DNA from: Owenia fusiformis
Taxonomy: Eukaryota > Annelida > Polychaeta > Sabellida > Oweniidae
Direction of reading: 5' to 3'
Length of the DNA: 64,000 nt
NCBI GenBank assembly: GCA_903813345.2
Contig: CAIIXF020000002.1
Location: forward strand, 19,608,455-19,672,454
In this document: positions 58,401-64,000 of the stretch, one piece after another
Position numbering within the stretch: position 1 is the stretch's first letter
Layout of the letters: every line of letters starts with the position of its first letter
Program-made: the position numbers and the translations under genes
Notes under the pieces: model-generated
The model's input: only the letters and a program-made list of their open reading frames with translations
Database searches by the model: none
What the model was told of the DNA's origin: nothing

Positions 58401-61400
58401 GTTTGCCTTCCAAAGCCTCTGCTATGGCCGTTGCTCCAGATTTCTTAATTTCATTAAATCCTAGATTCACTTCCTAAAAAGGGAAAATTTGTGTAAGTAA
58501 AACTCATGACAATTATACAACTTTTATTTTACAAATTTTCAAATTCAAATTCATTTATATGACTCATATAATGTTACCATATTAACAATAATCATGTAAT
58601 TCCTAGTTACCTTCAGATTTTTGTGTGTTTGTTTTATAGAGGTTGCTATGGCCGCAGCTCCCTTTGTCCTTACCAAGCAGTCCCCAAAGTTTAACACTTC
58701 TAGTTGCTGCATATGTGGTAATGCCTGAAACAAGAGAATGCATGTAGTATGTGTGGAAATACAAGGTTATTCAAATTCATACATACAGATGCCTATTTTT
58801 AGAATATTTCAGATTTTCAACTTGATTTGTAAGAGTAATAGCCAAGGAGGATTGGCTCACAGGGTTCCAACTCAATATTCTGCCGTATGTGAAATCATCT
58901 TGTGATAACAAAATTCAAAATCGAACAGTTGCAATTTTTTCACTTCAGAATTTGAAGGCCTTTGAATCACAAATTTTGGTCTTATTTCCAAACAAAAAAG
59001 TTCAGAAAACACAAGAAGTGATCAAGATATTAATTCGAATCTTTTGGATCGCTGATTATGAATTTATAGTCAGTTATAATGTCAGAAAATAAGAACTTTT
59101 TCAATGTTGTCATCAATCAAGGAAGGTCACAGGAATATCGGCCATTCTCCGTGCAGTTCATTCAAGCAAACTTTGCCAAAGAAATCTGCACTGAATAAAT
59201 TGCATGGAGATTTGGTTGCATGGAGAGTTGGAATCCTGGGAGCCAATATTTGACTAATAGCAAAACCTAGTAATAGCAAGATTAAGAGATTTCTTAATGG
59301 GGAAAATTAGAATTTTCCATCCAATGTGTCTTTTACTGGTCGAGAGAAATACTTATGCACAAAATATGTTACTAGTATATCTATACAGAGGCTACATTAC
59401 AACTGCTACATCTCTTGCTAGATTTATGAAAGGTCATGCACCACTCTACAAAATACAAATACATATTTCACATCTATTATTCCTAACTCATAATCACCTT
59501 TGCCATTGATAAGGCTCCTTTTTCTGTGAATGTATTGTCATTGAGATTTATGTTCTTGAGGTTCTTATTGGAGGCGAATGCATCAGCTAAGGCTGTAATT
59601 CCTGCATGATTTATACCATTCTGTGGCATAGAAACTTCCTCTAATGTCCCCATAGCCTGAAAACAAAGTTAATTCCTTTAATATAACAGACATATAATAA
59701 AATAAAATCACACATTTAGGGGTTTGTCTCAACAGGTGAAGTAGTCCACAGTCTTGAAGAGAGACTATTTAATGCATTTCTGGCAAATAGGCTAAAATAA
59801 CATTAACATAATTCAAACTCAGGGGTCCATTTTAGGAATCGCCGTAATTTACGATTCTGTCATAAGTCATTGTTCATCAAAAAGAAAACAATGGTTTTCT
59901 AGAAATAGTAAGGTACGATCGAACCAAAAACTAATCCCAGCATATTTTGCAATGTCAGGCCTTGTATGGACAGGCTGGCATAATGGACTAAGCAAACTTG
60001 ACAGATGTACCTTAAAAGCCTCAGCTAGTGCTGTAGATCCCTCATTCTCCAGTCTACCTCTACCAGATACGAACACCTTCAGTCCAAGTGGAGTGCCAGC
60101 AGCCACACTTTTCTCATAACTTTCCATCAAAGTTTTAGCAAGTAACTGGAATTCAAAATTCAACGTTTTTTAGCTTCAATAGTTTCGATGTTTAAGAGAG
60201 AAATTCAAAGAAACCTCTGAATAAATTAAAGCAATGGTTACTGTTTGTTTATGAAGTATGTTAACAATGAGTTTTTAAATTAACAAGGTGTAATATACTG
60301 TATGTAAGCAAGTTACATGTAAAAAAAACTGCAGATGTGAACACTCTAATTTGAAAACCTCAAATGTAATCTTGTGGAGTTGGTCACACTTTTTAAGCAC
60401 CAGAAAATTTATATTGAGACAGTACAATGGCAAAAACCAACCAAATTGAAAAATTCTGTATTTCCTAAAAAGTTAATGAGAAGGCAAAATTCACATTCTA
60501 CAGGTAATATTAGTATTATGTACCTTCTACAGTCAATATTCACATTCTACAGGCAATATCCACATTCTACAGGTAATATTAGTATTATTTACCTTCTACA
60601 GTCAATATTCACATTCTACAGGCAATATTCACATTTTACAGGCAATATTCACAATCTACAGGCAAAATTCACATTTTACAGGCACTCTTCACATTCTACA
60701 GGCAATATTCACATTCTACAGGCAATATTCACATTCTACAGGCAAAATTCCCATTCTAAAAGCAATATTCACATTCTACAGGCAATATTCCCATTCTAAA
60801 GGCAATATTCATATTTTACAGGCAATATTCCCATTCTAAAGGCAATATTCCCATTCTAAAGGAATGTTCACATTCTACAGTCAACATTCATATTCTAAAG
60901 GCAATATTCATATTTTACAGGCAATATTCCCATTCTAAAGGCAATATTCCCATTACAGGCAATATTCATATTCTAATCTACAGGCTTCAAGGTAGGGTGG
61001 CTCAAAATAATTTTTTTTTGGAAATGTTATGCTCCCTACATGAATCGAGTTGCATTTTGAGGTAAATATCACCTGTGATTTTTTTCAAATTTTTTAGTCA
61101 ACTTTTAGGGGTCCCCCACAGCCTTTGAAGTTTGCCCATAGGCTTAACATTAGTGGGCGTCGCCCAAAATCGTACTTTGTAGAAGTTTTCTTCTAGAGTG
61201 ATTTATTTATGTTGTTTAAAGAAAAACAACATTGTATATGATATGATTAGATGTTTAAATCATCATATTACTCTGTTTCATCATGTGAACTTATATAAAA
61301 GGTTATACTTACAATATCCTATTAACAAAATATTAGGTACATTCGACCAGTATAATTATTTGAACAAGTACAGTTTTAGAGAATCATGTCTCATATATGA

Positions 61401-63899
61401 TTTGGTATTGTCATTATAATGGTTTAAACTGTAAAAGGTATTTTCATTTTTGACATTTAATGTTTTAAACATGGTTCAGATCAGATTTTCTTATATGTGA
61501 CACTCTTCCTCTATGATCTGAGCGTACAACACATACATTGTCACGATGCGCCGCGTCATAGGTCATTTGAGAGCATTCCTGTACCAGATTCAGTGCTTGT
61601 TCAGCTGGATCATTCACAGAATGCAGGTCTTGACAGAAATTCTGGGTTTGAATATAAGTTGCTCTGAGCATACAACACATACATTGTCACAATAAGAGCC
61701 AAGATCTCTCAGTTACAAACATTGCTAGTGATGGTTTAACATTGCCTAATCAAGCAGCAACTGGGTTGAATTCAGGCTGTCCTGGTTTGCCAGTTGCAAA
61801 TTGTACAGGCCGTGGGATGTTAAGCAGTGCTGTAGCAAGCTCCTGCTTCTCCTCTCTTGCTCTGTCTTACACTGCCAAGAGCTGCGACCAACCTGGAGCC
61901 TACCACCATGTCAGGTTCATGGGGAAGAGTCTCAACCTCTTGAAGACATTCATGCTCAGCCACTTATTTGTCCAACTTACTCCACAGCAACTGCAGAGGA
62001 TAACACAACTTTTGGGATTTGTGGTCTGTCTCTACGGATGGTTTCCTAAGTGCCCCGTTGACAACCACAGCACCTCTTCACGGTCTCAAGTTCTGGTATC
62101 ATCTGCAGGAATATCTCAAATGACCTGTGACGCGGCGCATCGTGACAATGTATGTGCTGAACGCTCAGATCATAGAGGAAGAAAATCTGATCTGAACCAT
62201 GTTTAAAACATTGAATGTCAAGAATGAATATACCTTTTACAGTTTAAAACATTATAATGACAATACCAAATCATATATGAGACATGATTCTCTAAAACTG
62301 TATTTGTTCAAATAATTATACTGGTCGAATGTACCTAATATTTTGTTAATAGGATATTGTAAGTATAACCTTTTATACAAGTTCACATGATGGAACAGAG
62401 TAATATGATGATTTAAACATCTAATAATATCATATACAATGTTGTTTTTCTTCACACAACATATATAAATCACTCTAGAAGAAAACTTCAACAAAGTACG
62501 ATTTTGGGCGACGCCCACTAATGTTAAGCCTATGGGCAAACTTCAAAGGCTGTGGGGGACCCCTAAAAGTTGACTAAAAAATTTGAAAAAAATCACAGGT
62601 GATATTTACCCCAAAATGCAACTCGATTCACGTAGGGAGCATAACATTTCCAAGAAAAAATTATTTTGAGCCACCCTACTTCAAGGACTTACTTTTCCTC
62701 CCCTAGGGCCGAGGCCATTATTGTTGAGTTTTAGTTCTTTCAGTGAGTAACAACTTGGACTCTTCAGTAGTTCTGCTATACCTTCAACACCTAAGAAAAA
62801 ACAAAATTCCTTGAGTAATTAAACAGACCGGTACATGTACAGTTAGTAAAACCTGTATACCCAGACACTTATCTTAACTGTACCCTTTTTTGCCGAAAAA
62901 AACATGCTGATTCTTCCACTCTATTTTGCTTTTAAAATAATCTTTCAATCATATTATTCTTTCAAATCATGTAAAGTAACCCACTTGAATGGATTGGGTG
63001 TAAATGACAATTATTTTTCTACCAACCTATGGGTCCAAATGCATTGTCACTGAGGTCTAACTCTACTAGTTTGGCCCCTGCTTCCATAATTGCATTCCCT
63101 AGAGACACCTGGAACAAAGTAATCATTTCAAAACAAAATAGAAATATTTAGTCATAAAATACTATGCATTTGTCTCTGATATAACAATGCTTAATTTACA
63201 GTCTACAACAAATAATATGAATGCAAATGAATGCAAATTTAACTAATTATCAGTTCATGAGGATTGTTGAGTTTATTGCTTGGAATTACTGGTAAGTGAA
63301 AAAGTCTAGTTACAACCCCATGTGACCCCTCCCCTGAAAACGTCAATGTGTTGACGATGAATTGAGCAGTAGACTGAATGTCTATATGTTAGATTCTGCC
63401 AATCATGTTTAATACTTTGTGATGAACCCAGTGGATTTTGGATCACAGGTGGACAATTTAACCTGGGACATTCAAATAAAATGGCTGAAGGTTGGAGAGC
63501 ATCCTCCGATCAGAGGGCTTCAAAATCCAGAATATATTCTTTCTTTTTACCCCCTGCGATAAGCAGTTAGCATTTCCCCGATTAAACACTCGCAATCTGA
63601 TTGGCTGTCGCAACACTGCTACAGAAATCATGTATAAGTCATTACGCATAATTAGATCACGTGATTCAGTTAAATCGGGCGCTTCCAAATTGGTTATAGC
63701 AGGGGGAAGAAGGAGGTACAGATTCTGGACACCTGCTTAGGAGGATGGCTATGACCAAGGTCTAGGATATACAGCTAGCTGTATTTTGATTTTGATACCT
63801 GCTTAAGAGGATGATTGGAGAGGGGACAACAGTACTTACTAAAGCAGGTGGTATTTCTGTCTTTAATCTTCCTGTGAACATATCTTTCCATAGTGCCCT
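49470..63899 (-). CDS. RANGAP1: Ran GTPase-activating protein 1, 5'-partial, 15 exons
   Basis: Stimulates GTP hydrolysis by Ran in the cytoplasm and at nuclear pores. Minus-strand exons 63899-63840, 63108-63027, 62790-62693, 60145-60011, 59656-59498, 58724-58611, 58473-58377, 57911-57827, 57134-57059, 56720-56640, 54080-53985, 53671-53566, 53078-52987, 50018-49897 and 49542-49470 join in phase to 491 residues; human is 587, and about 85 N-terminal residues are missing. Seen in order: [17 protein letters not shown], leucine-rich repeats ([95 protein letters not shown]), an acidic stretch ([13 protein letters not shown]), then the C-terminal domain ending [20 protein letters not shown] keeps the LKSE sumoylation consensus, split by the intron between the exons at 53078 and 50018. 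Confidence 0.96.
50173..52662 (-). mobile_element. Expanded palindrome-ended element (Helentron/pearl-like) in a RANGAP1 intron
   Basis: Reads in reverse relative to 43229-43389. The left side here, AAGGCATTAACATG followed by AAAATGTCACCACCT, is the complement of that copy's right end. The right side ends with the palindrome TGTCACCACTTTTGGTGGTGACA (52638-52660). Between them is a 2.3 kb array in place of about 100 bp. GC-rich CCGGACGCCAACCG repeats (about 52548-52605) lie next to the palindrome. No coding capacity. Confidence 0.75.
50217..52485. repeat. Tandem array, 120-160-bp units in a higher-order repeat of about 1 kb
   Basis: Each unit has TTTTTGACCTTGAGAAGGTC, ATTGAAGGTCAAATGTCAAA, TCTAAAGTCAGATTTGA, CTTCTGAGAACATGTAGATG and TCAATTTGAAGCAAGTTGAA. 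Variants with an extra TTGACCTTTT or a doubled AAATCTAAAGTC recur in the same order about 1005 bp apart (CTTGTAAAGT at 50571 and 51576), which shows duplication of a multi-unit block. Units contain short palindromes. Confidence 0.93.
53668..53880 (-). repeat. Degenerate repeats of a RANGAP1 exon-acceptor junction
   Basis: The junction ACACCCCTCCTACAATAATA (complement of acceptor TATTATTGTAG plus GAGGGGTGT) recurs four or five times in diverged form (CATCCCTCCCACAATAATAG, CACCCCTCCTAGAAC), interleaved with AGACAATGTTAGT. Only the copy at 53671 leads into an open exon. Confidence 0.75.
54326..54455 (-). repeat. 42-bp tandem repeat, 3 copies
   Basis: ACAGGTGACATCACTGACAT and ATGGACAAATCAAAATT alternate three times in a RANGAP1 intron. 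TGACATCA resembles a CRE core but may be chance. The intron from 54456 to 56049 shows nothing else. Confidence 0.85.
56050..56127 (-). CDS. RANGAP1: Candidate alternative terminal exon of RANGAP1
   Basis: Minus strand: acceptor GTTTGCAG, then an open 26-codon stretch in phase 0 ([25 protein letters not shown], 25 residues) and TGA. The phase matches the preceding exon (56720-56640), so splicing here would give a RanGAP keeping the leucine-rich repeats and part of the acidic region but lacking the C-terminal SUMO-acceptor domain, as in yeast and plant-like RanGAPs. No similarity is known to me, so it may be a chance frame. Confidence 0.35.
   Translation of the reverse strand, partial: GGDNTEQNKITIDNDIAASLDKLKL
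57138..57540 (-). repeat. Degenerate 40-bp repeats beside a RANGAP1 acceptor
   Basis: GCAACAGTTGTTTCATGACACAAG and variants recur about nine times, starting directly at the acceptor of the exon 57134-57059. The first unit contains the acceptor region (AATTATGCAACAGTT). Confidence 0.75.
58018..58135. repeat. Long hairpin (about 50-bp arms, almost no loop)
   Basis: ACAACCTTTATATTT / AAATATAAAGGTTGT and CCAGAAC/GTTCTGG arms continue out to AAATCACAAAA / TTTTGTGATTT, with the centre at GAACGTTC. Probably a MITE in the RANGAP1 intron 57912-58376. Confidence 0.8.
58851..59247. mobile_element. MITE, about 400 bp, in a RANGAP1 intron
   Basis: Left ATTGGCTCACAGGGTTCCAACTC and right GAGTTGGAATCCTGGGAGCCAAT are near inverses. 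The interior is AT-rich and non-coding. Related ends occur at 22.2-22.3 kb. Confidence 0.8.
60486..60984 (-). repeat. 20-21-bp minisatellite, about 24 copies
   Basis: ATTCACATTCTACAGGCAAT and variants (plus strand), with a higher-order block containing TAATATTAGTATTA and CCTTCTACAGTCAATATT twice. It ends exactly where the foldback element's target duplication begins. Confidence 0.93.
60993..62678. mobile_element. Foldback DNA transposon, hAT-like, 1686 bp, 8-bp target duplication
   Basis: Begins TAGGGTGGCTCAAAATAA and ends with its inverse (TTATTTTGAGCCACCCTA). CTTCAAGG flanks both sides (60985-60992, 62679-62686). The inverted arms run about 60993-61572 and 62114-62678, about 570 bp each. 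The 540-bp centre has open frames but no domain I recognise. An 8-bp duplication and TAGGG ends fit hAT; P or Merlin types are possible. It lies in the RANGAP1 intron 60146-62692, only 14 bp from the splice donor at 62692. Confidence 0.93.
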
Positions 63900-64000
63900 C
63901 TGAAAGAACAAGTTCAACATTATCAATGATCGGTAATTCAAACATCACAAAAACAGATATTCATATCGTACACTAAAGAACAGCGCTACACATAAATGGT

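Noticed and set aside
60374-60799. 141-codon frame with repeated [10 protein letters not shown]
   Set aside because: Translation of the 21-bp minisatellite in a RANGAP1 intron.
61742-62206. 154-codon frame inside the foldback element as a transposase
   Set aside because: No HTH, RNase-H or catalytic motif is visible, and its end lies in the inverted arm; kept only as an open question.

Overview
This 64 kb window is animal nuclear DNA: small exons with GT-AG introns, AT-rich, and crowded with short repeats and miniature transposons. The protein families and the repeat style (mariner with long inverted repeats, palindrome-bearing elements with internal tandem arrays, a tRNA-Thr-derived SINE remnant) fit a marine lophotrochozoan, most likely a mollusc. 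That placement is an inference, because no rRNA or mitochondrial marker is present.

Layout. (1) 1-29.1 kb, plus strand: most of ACSF2, a mitochondrial-type medium-chain acyl-CoA synthetase; its 5' end lies outside the window. Its introns hold a 60-bp repeat made from an exon-donor junction, a 1.2 kb pentanucleotide array, 24 tandem copies of an acceptor plus the ATP-binding P-loop exon, a 63-bp x 9 array, three intact copies of one 77-bp exon, and a 13.7 kb inverted-repeat-bounded insertion carrying nested elements. (2) 29.1-34.2 kb: intergenic, with several MITEs. (3) 34.2-42.9 kb, plus strand: complete AMDHD2 (N-acetylglucosamine-6-phosphate deacetylase, 416 aa, 10 coding exons), with a 429-bp tandem duplication over its first coding exon, a 162-bp x 7 array and a triplicated splice acceptor. 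(4) 42.9-46.2 kb: convergent intergenic region. (5) 46.2-47.9 kb, minus strand: a complete four-exon secreted Reeler-domain protein (166 aa). (6) 49.5-63.9 kb, minus strand: RANGAP1 from the leucine-rich repeats to the stop (15 exons, 491 aa; 5' end outside). It carries a palindrome-ended element with a 2.3 kb array and a 1.7 kb foldback hAT-like element close to a splice donor.

The host genes do not form one pathway: ACSF2 activates fatty acids, AMDHD2 recycles amino sugars, RANGAP1 drives the Ran GTPase cycle at nuclear pores, and the Reeler protein is secreted. The most striking feature is that tandem duplications repeatedly start or end across splice junctions in three genes. In ACSF2 this has produced a potential set of mutually exclusive exons.
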